From: JAOUEA01 sp963821925
Lineage (GTDB): Bacteria > Actinomycetota > UBA4738 > HRBIN12
Length of the DNA stretch: 64,000 bases
Direction: 5' to 3'
Assembly (NCBI GenBank): GCA_963821925.1
Contig: CAWGFO010000002.1
Coordinates: 124,001 to 188,000 of the forward strand
Shown: in pieces, positions 7,269 to 16,046 of the stretch
Layout of the letters: each line of letters starts with the position of its first letter
How positions within the stretch are numbered: the first letter of the stretch is position 1
Notes under the pieces: model-generated
The model's database searches: none
What the model was told of the DNA's origin: nothing
What the model saw: the letters and a program-made list of their open reading frames with translations, nothing else
Made by a program: the position numbers and the translations under genes

Positions 7269-8045
7269 GTGGGCTCGTCCGTCGAAGCGACCCCCTCGGA
7301 GCGCATGCCGCGCGACATCCGTTCGTCGACGGCCGGCACGGGCGGCCGTTCGGGCGGCTCCTCCTCCTCCTCGTCCTCCTCGTCGTCATCCGCGAGCGGT
7401 GCGGCGGTGGACGCGGGCGGATCGACGATCACCGATCCGGGTGTCGCACCCTTGGCCTCGACGACCGTGACGGCGTCGCCTGCCACCTCGTCCACGGTGA
7501 ACCTCGTGTGGACGGATATCGCGGGCGAGTCCGGGTATCGGGTCGAACGTTCGGCCGACGGAGCGAGCGGATGGACGACGGCCGCGTCGCTGCCGGGGAA
7601 CGCGACGACCGCGACCGACAACGGGCTCGCCGCGAACACGACGTACTACTACCGCGTGATCGCCACGACGAAGGCAGGCGACGCCTCGTTCTCCGACGTG
7701 ATCTCGACGACGACCCTGCTCGACGCGCCGGCCGCTCCGACGATGATCGCGGTGCCGGTATCGTCGACGCAGATCGACCTGAACTGGACCGACGTGGGCA
7801 CGGAGTCCGGCTACCGCATCGAGGTCTCCCTGGACGGTGGCGCCACGTGGAACGAGGCCGGCACCCAGGGCGCCGACGTGACGACGTTCAGTGACAAGGC
7901 GCTCGCCCCCGGCACCACCTACTGGTACCGCGTGATCGCGATCAACGCCGCCGGCGAATCCGCGCCGTCCGAACCGGTGTCGACGACGACCGACGTCGAC
8001 CCGACGACGCCGTCGGATCCGCCGTCCGGCGCCCCCGCGGCCTGA
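7269..8045 (+). CDS. Secreted-type protein with poly-Ser linker and two fibronectin type III domains
   Basis: The C-terminal 200 residues are two FN3 repeats of about 90 residues. Each has a Trp in the B strand (NLVWTDIAGESGYRVE, then DLNWTDVGTESGYRIE) and the FN3 tyrosine-rich strand (TTYYYRVIATTKAGDASFSD, then TTYWYRVIAINAAGES). Before them lies a run of eleven serines, encoded by tcc/tcg repeats, in a Gly/Ser linker. The start is uncertain: 7179, 7269 and 7305 are all in frame and none has a signal peptide. The signal-like segment at the end of the preceding gene suggests the two were one polypeptide. Probable surface or matrix role. Confidence 0.6.
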   Translation: MGSSVEATPSERMPRDIRSSTAGTGGRSGGSSSSSSSSSSSASGAAVDAGGSTITDPGVAPLASTTVTASPATSSTVNLVWTDIAGESGYRVERSADGASGWTTAASLPGNATTATDNGLAANTTYYYRVIATTKAGDASFSDVISTTTLLDAPAAPTMIAVPVSSTQIDLNWTDVGTESGYRIEVSLDGGATWNEAGTQGADVTTFSDKALAPGTTYWYRVIAINAAGESAPSEPVSTTTDVDPTTPSDPPSGAPAA

Positions 8046-8091
8046 CCGCACGCGCGAACGTACGTCCGTCTCCCGGTCGTAGGCTGATCCC

Positions 8092-8541
8092 ATGAGTCCG
8101 CTGGCCGTCGGCGACGCAGCTCCCGAGATCCCCGGCGTGTCGTTCGACGCCGGGCCGGTCGCGCTCTTCTTCTACAAGGTGACCTGCCCGACGTGTCAGG
8201 TGGCCGCCCCCACGATGGCGGCCTTCGAGCGGGTCGCGCCGGGCCGGGCGATCGGCGTGGGCCAGGACCCGCTCCCCGAGCTCGGCCGGTTCTCGGAGAC
8301 CTACTCGATCGGGATCCGCTCGGTCGAGGACCCGCCGCCGTACGTGGCCTCCGACGCCTACGGGATCGTCTCGGTCCCCACCCTCTACCTGGTCGACGAG
8401 GGGGCGGTCGTCGACGTCGTCGGCGCCTGGGACCGCGACGGGTTCAACCGGGTGGCGGCGGCGATCGCGCGATCGGTGGGCGCCGAGCCGGTGCCGGTCT
8501 CGACGCCCGACGACGGTCTCCCGGGCTTCAAACCGGGCTGA
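8092..8541 (+). CDS. Thioredoxin-like redoxin with CPTC motif
   Basis: 149 residues, thioredoxin/AhpC-TSA fold. ALFFYKVTCPTCQVAAPTM contains a CxxC at the position used by TlpA and peroxiredoxin-like proteins. VSVPTLYLVDEGAVVD holds the cis-proline, and GDAAPEIPG is the typical N-terminal redoxin segment. There is no signal peptide, so it is probably cytoplasmic. Likely thiol-disulfide exchange or peroxide reduction; the partner is unknown. Leaderless start: TAGGCT at 8080-8085 is six bases before the ATG. Confidence 0.8.
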   Translation: MSPLAVGDAAPEIPGVSFDAGPVALFFYKVTCPTCQVAAPTMAAFERVAPGRAIGVGQDPLPELGRFSETYSIGIRSVEDPPPYVASDAYGIVSVPTLYLVDEGAVVDVVGAWDRDGFNRVAAAIARSVGAEPVPVSTPDDGLPGFKPG

Positions 8542-8542
8542 G

Positions 8543-8592
8543 GCTCGAGGAACGCGCGCTCGGTCTGAGCGCGGGCGAGGCGAGCCTCGAGC
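8543..8592. terminator. Nested hairpin between convergent genes
   Basis: An outer 8-bp stem (gctcgagg at 8543-8550, cctcgagc at 8585-8592) encloses an inner 7-bp stem (cgcgctc at 8555-8561, gagcgcg at 8567-8573). It fills the gap between the redoxin stop (8541) and the permease stop (8615), so it can end transcription from both sides. Confidence 0.55.
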
Positions 8593-8614
8593 GTTCGCTG
8601 CCCCGCGCCCGCAC

Positions 8615-10291
8615 CTACCTCGTGTCGCGGTCGAGCTCGTTCAGTCGTTCGATGGCGACCCGGTCCACCTCGAGGTGACTCAACGCGAAGCCGGTGACCG
8701 CCGCCAGGAACTGGTCCCGCTCGAGCGTCAGGAGGCGGGTCTCCTCGGTCGCGGTCACCGTGGCGGTGCGGGGGACGTCGCGGAGCAGTGCGATCTCGCC
8801 GAAGAACTCACCCGCCCCGAGGTCGGCGACGTGACGTCCGTCGGCGCTGACCGCCACCCGCCCGCGGTCGATCAGGTAGAACCGGTCGCCGACCTCCCCC
8901 TGGCTGATCACGACGGTGCCGGGCTGGACCATCCGGGCGCTCAGCTGCTGCGCCAGGTGATCGACCGTGGGGATGTCGAGCGGCGTGAAGATCGGGATCG
9001 CGCGCAGGAGCGCCAGCTCGCGCTCGGGCACGATCGTCTCCTGGTCGAGGCGCCGCAGCGCCGGCCACGCCACGGCCACCAGCACGGGGAGCAACGCGCC
9101 GGTCGCGATGAACGACCAGCGGTTGCCGAGGAGGGCCACGAGCCCCGGGGCGAGGATCCCGCCGAGCCCGATCGCCGCCAGGACCAGGCCGTCGAGCACG
9201 CCGAGCACCCGTGCGAGCACGGCGTCGGGCACGATCCGCTGGAGCGTCGTCATGCCCGCGACGTCGCCGACGCTGTTGCCGACCCCGACCACTGCCATCA
9301 ACAGGAGCGCCACCGCCGGGAACGGCAGCACGGGGATCAACGCGATCGGGATCCCCCAGGCGAGCAGGGCGAGCCCGAACGGCGCCGCGAGGTGCGGCCG
9401 ACCCACGAGCGCCAGCGTGACGAAGACCCCGATCAGGCCCCCCGCGCCGATCGCGGCGGAGAGGTAGCCGAGGCCCGACGCCCCCATGCCCAGCAGGTCG
9501 AACGAGGCGACCACGAGGAGCACGCCGAGCAGACCGCGGACGATCGTCTGCGCCGTGAAGAGCTCGACGATCAGCCTGGGCTTGGGCATCGTGGCCAGCG
9601 CCCGGAATCCCGCGAGCGCCTCGTGGAGCGGACGACGACGCGAGACGACCTCGGGGAGCGCGAAGCCGCCGCCCTCGATCCGGAGCAGCACGATCCCCGC
9701 CGCCCCGAACGCCACCCCGGCGCCCAGGAGGAGCGGTCCCGGGCCCGTGAGAGCCAGGAAGATCCCGGCGAGGGCGGGGCCGGCGAGCGTCCCGAGGCCT
9801 TCGATCGTGGCGAGCCCGACGTTGGCGGCGACGAGCTCGTGGGGGGAACGCGCGAGCGAGGGGAGCAGCGCGTACTGGGTGGATCGCAGGGCGCTCGACA
9901 CGATGGCCGCCCCCGTGACCAGCGAGTACACGACCGCGATCGGCAGATCGAGCCACACCGCCAACGCCGCGGCGCCGATCAGCGCACCTCGGGCTCCCTC
10001 GACGACCGCCATGACGCGCTGGCGCGGGTAGTGGTCTGCCGGCATCGCCAGGAACGGCGCGGCGAGCGCGGCGGGCACCATCCGGATCAGGCCGAGGATC
10101 CCCACGCCCAGCGGCCCGCCGACGTCGAACGCGTAGACGGCGAGCACGATCGTCGAGACCCAGTCCGCCGTGACCGAGAGCGCCCATGCGAACTCCACGC
10201 GGCGCAGGTCTGGCACCCGGAACGCCTCGACGAGCGCCACCGAGGAGGATCTGAGCCAGCCCTCGCCGCGCATGCTGCGAGAGCATGCCAT
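8615..10291 (-). CDS. MFS permease fused to a cyclic-nucleotide-binding domain
   Basis: 558 residues from the ATG at 10291; an alternative ATG at 10273 is six codons later. Residues about 30-400 hold some twelve hydrophobic segments of an MFS exporter, with an LSVTADWVSTIVLAVYAF start and long Ala/Leu/Gly helices. Residues about 425-545 form a cNMP-binding domain: VVISQGEVGDRFYLIDRGRV, then the phosphate cassette GEFFGEIALLRDVPRTATV, with the Glu and Arg that contact the cyclic nucleotide intact. The permease part acts in the membrane; the C-terminal domain would lie in the cytoplasm and could gate transport in response to cAMP. The substrate is unknown. Confidence 0.85.
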   Translation of the reverse strand: MACSRSMRGEGWLRSSSVALVEAFRVPDLRRVEFAWALSVTADWVSTIVLAVYAFDVGGPLGVGILGLIRMVPAALAAPFLAMPADHYPRQRVMAVVEGARGALIGAAALAVWLDLPIAVVYSLVTGAAIVSSALRSTQYALLPSLARSPHELVAANVGLATIEGLGTLAGPALAGIFLALTGPGPLLLGAGVAFGAAGIVLLRIEGGGFALPEVVSRRRPLHEALAGFRALATMPKPRLIVELFTAQTIVRGLLGVLLVVASFDLLGMGASGLGYLSAAIGAGGLIGVFVTLALVGRPHLAAPFGLALLAWGIPIALIPVLPFPAVALLLMAVVGVGNSVGDVAGMTTLQRIVPDAVLARVLGVLDGLVLAAIGLGGILAPGLVALLGNRWSFIATGALLPVLVAVAWPALRRLDQETIVPERELALLRAIPIFTPLDIPTVDHLAQQLSARMVQPGTVVISQGEVGDRFYLIDRGRVAVSADGRHVADLGAGEFFGEIALLRDVPRTATVTATEETRLLTLERDQFLAAVTGFALSHLEVDRVAIERLNELDRDTR

Positions 10292-10456
10292 GTCTCGGCG
10301 GCGGCCGTGGCCCCGCCTCCTACCGCGGTCGTCGGGCTCTGGCCGGGTGAGCTCGGCTGTGAGAACCGGGCGTTCCACCGGTGATCTCACCCACAGCCGT
10401 GCGGGACTAAGCTCGCGGCGACCTCGGCCGGGCGGCCGGGCTCGACGGGGGGGCCG

Positions 10457-12259
10457 GTGTACGACGACGTCACACGGATCGAGTATCGGGACGGATCCGC
10501 GTACCCGCCTGCCCGGACGGGCATGCGCGGGAGCCACCCCGGGTCGTTCGACGTGGCGCACGCGCTCAGGGACGGCCAGGTCTTCGAGTTCGACGGCATC
10601 GAGCCTGCCGACGAGGTCGACCTCGTCGTCGTGGGCGCGGGTATCAGCGGGCTCGCGACCGCCTGGTTCTACCGGCAGCGCGAGCCCAAGGCGTCGATCT
10701 TGCTGCTCGACAACCACGACGATTTCGGTGGGCACGCGAAACGGAACGAACTGTGGGTCGGCGACCGGCTCTTGATCGGCTACGGGGGCAGTGAGGCGAT
10801 GCAGTCGCCCGCGGGGCTCTACAGCGACGTCGCGAGGGGGCTGATCGCCGCGCTCGGCGTCGATCTCGGGCGGTTCCACACGGCCTTCGACCGCAACCTG
10901 TATCCGGGGCTCGAACTCTCGCGAGGGGTGTTCTTCTCACGCGAGGCGTTCGGGCGCGACGCGCTCGTCACCGGCGATCCGATGCGGATGGTCGCCGACG
11001 ACATCCCGATCGATCGCATGAACGAGCGGTCGCCGGCTGCGTTCATCGCCGACTTCCCCGTGTCCGACGCCGCGAAGTCGGCCCTGGTCGACCTCTTCAC
11101 CTCGGCGCGGAACCCGCTCGAGGGTGTGTCGCAGGACGAGGCGGTCGCGCTGCTCGCGACCACGAGCTACCGGGATTACGTCCAGCGGTACTGGGGGTTG
11201 AACGACGAAGCGGCCGACACGTTCCAGGGCCGGTCCCACGACTTCTTCGCGATGGGGATCGACCGCGTCTCGGCGTACGACGCGTACGAGACGGGCTACC
11301 CGGGCTTCGCGGGCATGGGGCTGCCGATCGACCCCGTCGCGGCCGCCGAGATGGACGAGCCGTACATCTACCACTTCCCCGACGGGAACGCGTCGCTCGC
11401 GCGGCTGATGGTCCGGTCGCTGATCCCCGCGGTCGCACCGGGGTCGACGATGGACGACATCGTGACCGCACCCTTCGATTACGGGCGTCTCGACGATGCC
11501 GGCTCGCCGACGCGGCTGCGGCTGGAGAGCACGGCCGTGCGCGTGCGGAACCGCGACGGCGGGGTCGACGTGGGCTACGTGCACGGTGGCGAGCTCCGGG
11601 TGGCACGCGCAGCCCGTTGCGTGCTCGCCGGCTATCACATGATGATCCCCGCGATCATGCCGGAGCTGCCGAAGCCCCAGCGTCAGGCCCTTTGGCAGAA
11701 TACGAAAGCGCCACTCGTGTACGTGAAGGTCGCCGTGCGTGACTGGCACCCGTGGGTTCGGCTCGGGGTGCACGAGATCACGAACCCGATGGGGACGTTC
11801 TCGCGGGTGAAGCTCGACTATCCGGTGAGCCTGGGCGACTACCGGTGCTCGGCCTCGCCGGACGAGCCGATGATGCTGCATCTCGTGCACGTGCCCGCGC
11901 AGCCTGACGGCGGCACGGCCCGCCAACGGTTCAGGAAGGGCCGCGCCCAGCTCTTCGCCACGACGTTCGAGGACTTCGAGGCGCGGATCCGCGACGAGCT
12001 CACGCGGATGCTCGGCCCCGGTGGGTTCGACGCCGACCGCGACATCGCGGGCATCATCGTGAACCGCTGGGGGCACGGGTACTCGTACGGCGGGGACCCA
12101 CTGCTCGGGCCCGGCACCGAGGAGCCGCCGCCGTACCTGGCGGCGCGAACGCGCGCCGGCAACGTGACGTTCGCGAACTCGGACGCCGGGTGGACGCCCT
12201 TCGCGCACGCGGCGATCGACCAGGCCCACCGCGCGGTGGGAGAGCTGCTCGACGGTTGA
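10457..12259 (+). CDS. FAD/NAD(P)-binding oxidoreductase, spermidine-dehydrogenase-like
   Basis: 600 residues from a GTG at 10457. The N-terminal Rossmann FAD motif is VVVGAGISGLATAW (about residues 56-69), preceded by a segment (HPGSFDVAHALRDGQ) typical of SpdH-like flavoproteins. An acidic residue ends the second strand (LLLDNHDDFGGHAKRNE). The C-terminal FAD motif TFANSDAGWTPFAHAAIDQA is present near residue 570. The family oxidises amines or related substrates; spermidine dehydrogenase is the nearest named member, but specificity is not shown. The 165-base gap upstream contains a TAAGCT box near 10407 and an imperfect dyad built on ggctgtg/cacagcc. Confidence 0.7.
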   Translation: MYDDVTRIEYRDGSAYPPARTGMRGSHPGSFDVAHALRDGQVFEFDGIEPADEVDLVVVGAGISGLATAWFYRQREPKASILLLDNHDDFGGHAKRNELWVGDRLLIGYGGSEAMQSPAGLYSDVARGLIAALGVDLGRFHTAFDRNLYPGLELSRGVFFSREAFGRDALVTGDPMRMVADDIPIDRMNERSPAAFIADFPVSDAAKSALVDLFTSARNPLEGVSQDEAVALLATTSYRDYVQRYWGLNDEAADTFQGRSHDFFAMGIDRVSAYDAYETGYPGFAGMGLPIDPVAAAEMDEPYIYHFPDGNASLARLMVRSLIPAVAPGSTMDDIVTAPFDYGRLDDAGSPTRLRLESTAVRVRNRDGGVDVGYVHGGELRVARAARCVLAGYHMMIPAIMPELPKPQRQALWQNTKAPLVYVKVAVRDWHPWVRLGVHEITNPMGTFSRVKLDYPVSLGDYRCSASPDEPMMLHLVHVPAQPDGGTARQRFRKGRAQLFATTFEDFEARIRDELTRMLGPGGFDADRDIAGIIVNRWGHGYSYGGDPLLGPGTEEPPPYLAARTRAGNVTFANSDAGWTPFAHAAIDQAHRAVGELLDG

Positions 12260-12271
12260 CGGTGGTGGAGA

Positions 12272-12763
12272 CTACGCGGCGGTGAGGCGCACGACCGCCC
12301 GGCGACCGCCGATCGCGTCCATGAGCTCGTCGTGCGTGGGCATCTCGTCGCCGGCCACCCGCAGCCCCACACGAACCGAATGGCGCACCCCGACCCGCTC
12401 GAGCATCGTGCCGTAGATGTCGGCGACGGCCCCGGGCTCCTCGAGAACCTCGGCGTGCATCCTGCGGGTACGACCCTCGTGGGTCACGGCCACGTCGGCG
12501 CCGCCACGCAGATTCTTCCGCCAGGCGCTCGACGTGAGCACGATCCCCTCGCCCTCCAGCTCGTGGTAGCCGACCGGGATCGTGTAGCGCTTCCCGGTGC
12601 GCCGGCCGGTCACGTTCAGCAGGGCCAGGTCGTGCATCCGCGCGCCGATCCGCGAGCGCAGCATCGGCACCATCACCGCGTTCCCGATCTTCATCATCGT
12701 GCGGAACCGCGACGGTGGCTCGTACGAGGTCACCCGCGGCTCGACGGTCGTCCTGCCGGTCAT
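12272..12763 (-). CDS. DUF385 / F420-dependent nitroreductase-family protein
   Basis: 163 residues from ATG 12763, chosen because GAGGTGA lies eight bases upstream; an earlier ATG at 12817 is possible. The split-barrel core shows ALLNVTGRRTGKRYTIPVGY, then WRKNLRGGADVAVTHEGRTR, the pattern of the deazaflavin (F420)-dependent Ddn-like reductases. It suggests that the organism makes coenzyme F420, though some members bind other ligands. It converges on the FAD oxidoreductase gene, with 12 bases between stops. The substrate is unknown. Confidence 0.8.
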   Translation of the reverse strand: MTGRTTVEPRVTSYEPPSRFRTMMKIGNAVMVPMLRSRIGARMHDLALLNVTGRRTGKRYTIPVGYHELEGEGIVLTSSAWRKNLRGGADVAVTHEGRTRRMHAEVLEEPGAVADIYGTMLERVGVRHSVRVGLRVAGDEMPTHDELMDAIGGRRAVVRLTAA

Positions 12764-12906
12764 CGACGCATCACCTCTTCCCGTGCCGGGTACATCGTCA
12801 TGCTCACGCCAGGTCACGCCCTCGACACGGGAAAGGTGGCCCGTTCCCCGTGGGTCGACCGTCCACCCGCGTGCGCGAGCACCGCACCCGGTACGCTTCC
12901 CGGCCG

Positions 12907-13458
12907 ATGCGTTTCGACGACGACCCCCGACCGATCCTCACCGAGCGTCTGCGCCTGCGGCGCTCGATCGCCGACGATGCCGAGACGATCTCGGCGTACC
13001 GCAGCGACCCCGAGGTCCACCGGTACCAGGGCTGGGAGCGGACCGACCCTGACGGCGTGCGCGAGGAGATCCTCGACATGGCCGAGCGCCGGCCCGGAGA
13101 GCCGGGCTGGGTGCAGTACTCGGTGGAGGAGCTCGAGAGCGGCAGTCTCGTCGGTGACGTCGGCCTGAGTCCGGCCGACGACGAGCACGGGGTGATCAAG
13201 GTCGGGTACACGATGGCGCCGTCGGCCCAGGGCCGCGGGTACGCCACCGAGGCGGTGCAGGCCCTCGTGCGGTACGCCTTCGACGTGCTGGAGGCCGAGG
13301 TCGTCCGGGCCTATGCGAGCGCCGAGAACGTCCCGTCGATCCGGGTCGCGGAGAAGGCGGGGCTCGAGCTGGTGGAGCGGTTCGAGCGCACCTACGAGGG
13401 CGAGACCTGGCAGGGCGTCCGCTACGAGCTGGTTCGGGACGATGCAGCAGGCGACTAG
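12907..13458 (+). CDS. GNAT-family N-acetyltransferase (RimJ/RimL type)
   Basis: 183 residues. An ILTERLRLRR start is typical of the RimJ/RimL group; the acetyl-CoA loop is APSAQGRGYATEAV and a terminal helix is ENVPSIRVAEKAG. It transfers acetyl from acetyl-CoA to an amine, often a protein N-terminus or a small molecule. Start at ATG 12907, nine bases after a TACGCT box (12892-12897), so probably leaderless. The stop lies directly against the stop of the convergent HMG-CoA lyase gene (TAG followed by CTA). Confidence 0.88.
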   Translation: MRFDDDPRPILTERLRLRRSIADDAETISAYRSDPEVHRYQGWERTDPDGVREEILDMAERRPGEPGWVQYSVEELESGSLVGDVGLSPADDEHGVIKVGYTMAPSAQGRGYATEAVQALVRYAFDVLEAEVVRAYASAENVPSIRVAEKAGLELVERFERTYEGETWQGVRYELVRDDAAGD

Positions 13459-14322
13459 CTAGCCGGCGGTGAGCCGGGTCCGCAGGGTCAACCCCGCCGC
13501 CTCGACCGCCGCCGCATCCACCCCGTGGTCGATCCCGAGCCGGTCGAGCAGCCCGCAGAGCGACTCCGTGGCGAGATTCCCCGGGGCGCCCGGGGCGAAC
13601 GGGCAGCCACCCGTGCCGCCGGCGGAGGCGTCGAAGGTCCTGATGCCGAGCCCGAGCCCGGCCTCGACGTTCGCGAGGGCCCGTCCGTAGGTGTCGTGCA
13701 GGTGCAGCGCCAGCCGGTCGACGGGCACCCGCTCGAGGAGCGCCCCGACGAGCACCTGCACGTCGTGGGGCTCGGCCACCCCGATCGTGTCGCCGATCGA
13801 TACCTCGTCGCATCCGAGCGCCAGGAGGGCCTCCGTGACCTCCACCACGACATCCGTGTCGACGTCGCCCTCGTAGGGGCACCCGAAGGCCGTCGACACG
13901 TAGCCCCGGCGCCACCAGCCGAGCGCGGTCGCGCGCTCGATGACCGGCTGGAACGCCTCGAGCGAGCCGGCGATCGACATCCCGATGTTGCGCCGGGTGA
14001 ACGTCTCTGAGGCCGCCGTGAAGACCGCGACCGCTTCGGCGCCCGCGGCCTCGGCGCGCTCCATCCCCCGCATGTTGGGCACGAGCACCGGATAGCGGAC
14101 CCCTGCCCGCCGTCGGATCCGCGGGAAGACCTCGTCGGCGTCGGCGAGCTGCGGCACGGCGGACGGCGCCACGAACGAGGTCGCCTCGACGATCCGGAGC
14201 CCAGCGTCGACGAGCGCCTCGACGAACGCCACCTTCGCGTCGGCGGAGACGGCCACGGGTTCGTTCTGGAGACCGTCGCGCGGCCCGACCTCGACGATCG
14301 TCACGGACGGGGGCATCGTCAT
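13459..14322 (-). CDS. mvaB: Hydroxymethylglutaryl-CoA lyase
   Basis: 287 residues, a TIM-barrel enzyme splitting HMG-CoA to acetoacetate and acetyl-CoA, the last step of leucine breakdown. Seen: IVEVGPRDGLQNE (metal Asp and catalytic Arg), LALHLHDTYG (metal His ligands) and GGTGGCPFAPGAPGN, the glycine-rich loop with the catalytic Cys. The length is normal for bacterial enzymes. The ATG at 14322 overlaps the stop of the carboxylase alpha gene (ATGA), so it is last in the minus-strand liu-type operon. Confidence 0.93.
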   Translation of the reverse strand: MTMPPSVTIVEVGPRDGLQNEPVAVSADAKVAFVEALVDAGLRIVEATSFVAPSAVPQLADADEVFPRIRRRAGVRYPVLVPNMRGMERAEAAGAEAVAVFTAASETFTRRNIGMSIAGSLEAFQPVIERATALGWWRRGYVSTAFGCPYEGDVDTDVVVEVTEALLALGCDEVSIGDTIGVAEPHDVQVLVGALLERVPVDRLALHLHDTYGRALANVEAGLGLGIRTFDASAGGTGGCPFAPGAPGNLATESLCGLLDRLGIDHGVDAAAVEAAGLTLRTRLTAG

Positions 14323-16046
14323 CGCTCCTCCACGTCCACGAGGCTCTGGCCGGCCACGACCACGTCGCCCACCGCGACGTGCACCGCCCGCACGACCCCG
14401 GCCGCGGGGACGTCGACGCGCATCTGCATCTTCATCGCCTCGAGCACGACGGCAACCTGGCCGGCCTCGACCTCGTCGCCGACGGCGACGGCTACCCGGC
14501 CCACCGACGCCGGCATCGGCGCCGTCAGGGATCCGCCCGGGGGCGCGATCGTCACGGGCTCGAGCTCGTCGGGCGCGAGCTCGTAGGCCCATCCCCGGAA
14601 CTGCGCGCGATGCCCGGCGACCGTGACCCCGGCCGGGGCCGCGACGTCGCCGAACGACCGCCACGGGTCGGCCGTGCCGCCCCCGGGATGCACGCCCGCG
14701 GGGAGCGGCGGCACCTCGGGCGACCAGGAGTCGGTCACCCAGTCCGTGCCCGCTCGCCCGGCGCGCACCTCCGCCCGGTCGAAGGCGTCGAGCAGGAACC
14801 CGAGGTTCGTCGTGACCCCGACGATGCGCACCTCATCGAGCGCCGCGCGGAGCCGGTCGATGCAGGCATCCCGATCGGCCGCGAAGGCGATCACCTTCGC
14901 GAGCAAGGGGTCGAAGCCCAGCTCGACGACGTCGCCCTCGCGGAGCGCGGTGTCGATCCGTACGCCGGGCCAGTGGGGGAGCGACAACAGGTCGACGCGT
15001 CCGGTCGCCGGCAGGAACCCTGCCGCCGGGTCTTCCGCGTAGACGCGTGCCTCGATCGCATGGCCCGAGGGGCGAACGTCGTCCTGGGTGATCCAGAGGG
15101 GCTCGCCACCGGCCACCCGTAGCTGCGCCCGCACGAGGTCGATCCCGGTCACGGCTTCGGTGACGGGGTGTTCCACCTGGAGCCGCGCGTTCATCTCGAG
15201 GAAGCACCACCCCTCGTCGGCATCGAGGAGGAACTCCGCCGTGCCGACCCCCTGATACCCGGCCTCGCGCGCGATCGCGAGGGCCGCCCCGCCGAGGGTC
15301 GCACGCAGGGGGGCCTCCACGCCCGGTGCGGGCGCCTCCTCCACGATCTTCTGGTGCCGGCGCTGGAGGGAGCAGTCGCGCTCGCCCAGGTGCACGCCGG
15401 CCCCGTGGGCGTCGAGGAGCACCTGCACCTCGACGTGTCGGACCCCCACCAACCGCCGTTCGAGGAAGACCCGATCGTCTCCGAAGGCCGCCGCGGCCTC
15501 GGCGCGGGCCGACTCGAGCGCCCCCGGGAGATCGGCGAGCGCGTCGACGGCTCGCATCCCGCGGCCGCCGCCCCCACCTGCGGCCTTCACGAGGAGCGGG
15601 GGACCGAGCTGCTCCGCCGCGCGGAGGAGCGCTGCGTCGGTGAGGTCGGGACCCGTGAACCCGGGGACGATCGGCACGGCCGCCTTCTCGGCGAGCGCTC
15701 GTGCGCCCACCTTGTCGCCGAGGGTGCGCATCGCTTGCGGCGGCGGACCGACCCACGTGAGCCCGGCCGCCACCACCGCCTCGGCGAACCCGGCCCGCTC
15801 GGACAGGAAGCCGTACCCGGGGTGGACCGCGTCCGCGCCGGCATCGATCGCGGCTGCGACGATCGCGTCCCCGTCGAGGTAGGAGGGCACCGGGCGCGCC
15901 TCGTCGGCCAGCGCGACGTGGAGGGCGTCTACGTCACCCGGCCCGACGAGCGCCACGACGCCGATCCCCGCTTCCCGACACGCCCGTGCGATCCGCACGG
16001 CGATCTCGCCACGGTTCGCGATCAGGAGTCGTTGGACGGGGCCCAT
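14319..16046 (-). CDS. Acyl-CoA carboxylase alpha subunit (biotin carboxylase plus BCCP), methylcrotonyl-CoA type by context
   Basis: 575 residues. Biotin carboxylase N-domain (LLIANRGEIAVRIARACREA), the ATP-grasp Gly-rich loop KAAGGGGGRGMRAVD around residue 160, and the signature EMNARLQVEHPVTEAVTG. The C-terminal biotinyl domain carries EAMKM near residue 545. It carboxylates biotin with bicarbonate and ATP; the partner carboxyltransferase is encoded at 16798-18363. Flanking leucine genes suggest 3-methylcrotonyl-CoA as substrate, but sequence alone does not exclude acetyl- or propionyl-CoA. The 5 prime end overlaps the hydratase gene by 25 bases. Confidence 0.88.
   Translation of the reverse strand: MGPVQRLLIANRGEIAVRIARACREAGIGVVALVGPGDVDALHVALADEARPVPSYLDGDAIVAAAIDAGADAVHPGYGFLSERAGFAEAVVAAGLTWVGPPPQAMRTLGDKVGARALAEKAAVPIVPGFTGPDLTDAALLRAAEQLGPPLLVKAAGGGGGRGMRAVDALADLPGALESARAEAAAAFGDDRVFLERRLVGVRHVEVQVLLDAHGAGVHLGERDCSLQRRHQKIVEEAPAPGVEAPLRATLGGAALAIAREAGYQGVGTAEFLLDADEGWCFLEMNARLQVEHPVTEAVTGIDLVRAQLRVAGGEPLWITQDDVRPSGHAIEARVYAEDPAAGFLPATGRVDLLSLPHWPGVRIDTALREGDVVELGFDPLLAKVIAFAADRDACIDRLRAALDEVRIVGVTTNLGFLLDAFDRAEVRAGRAGTDWVTDSWSPEVPPLPAGVHPGGGTADPWRSFGDVAAPAGVTVAGHRAQFRGWAYELAPDELEPVTIAPPGGSLTAPMPASVGRVAVAVGDEVEAGQVAVVLEAMKMQMRVDVPAAGVVRAVHVAVGDVVVAGQSLVDVEER

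Noticed and set aside
7358..7395. The tcc/tcg run as a possible CRISPR-like or tandem-repeat array.
   Set aside because: It is a serine codon run inside a protein linker, with no spacers.
8675..10384. A 569-codon plus-strand open frame opposite the MFS-CNBD gene.
   Set aside because: Low-complexity Arg/Asp/His/Glu composition and no membrane or domain pattern; the minus strand gives the permease and the cNMP cassette.
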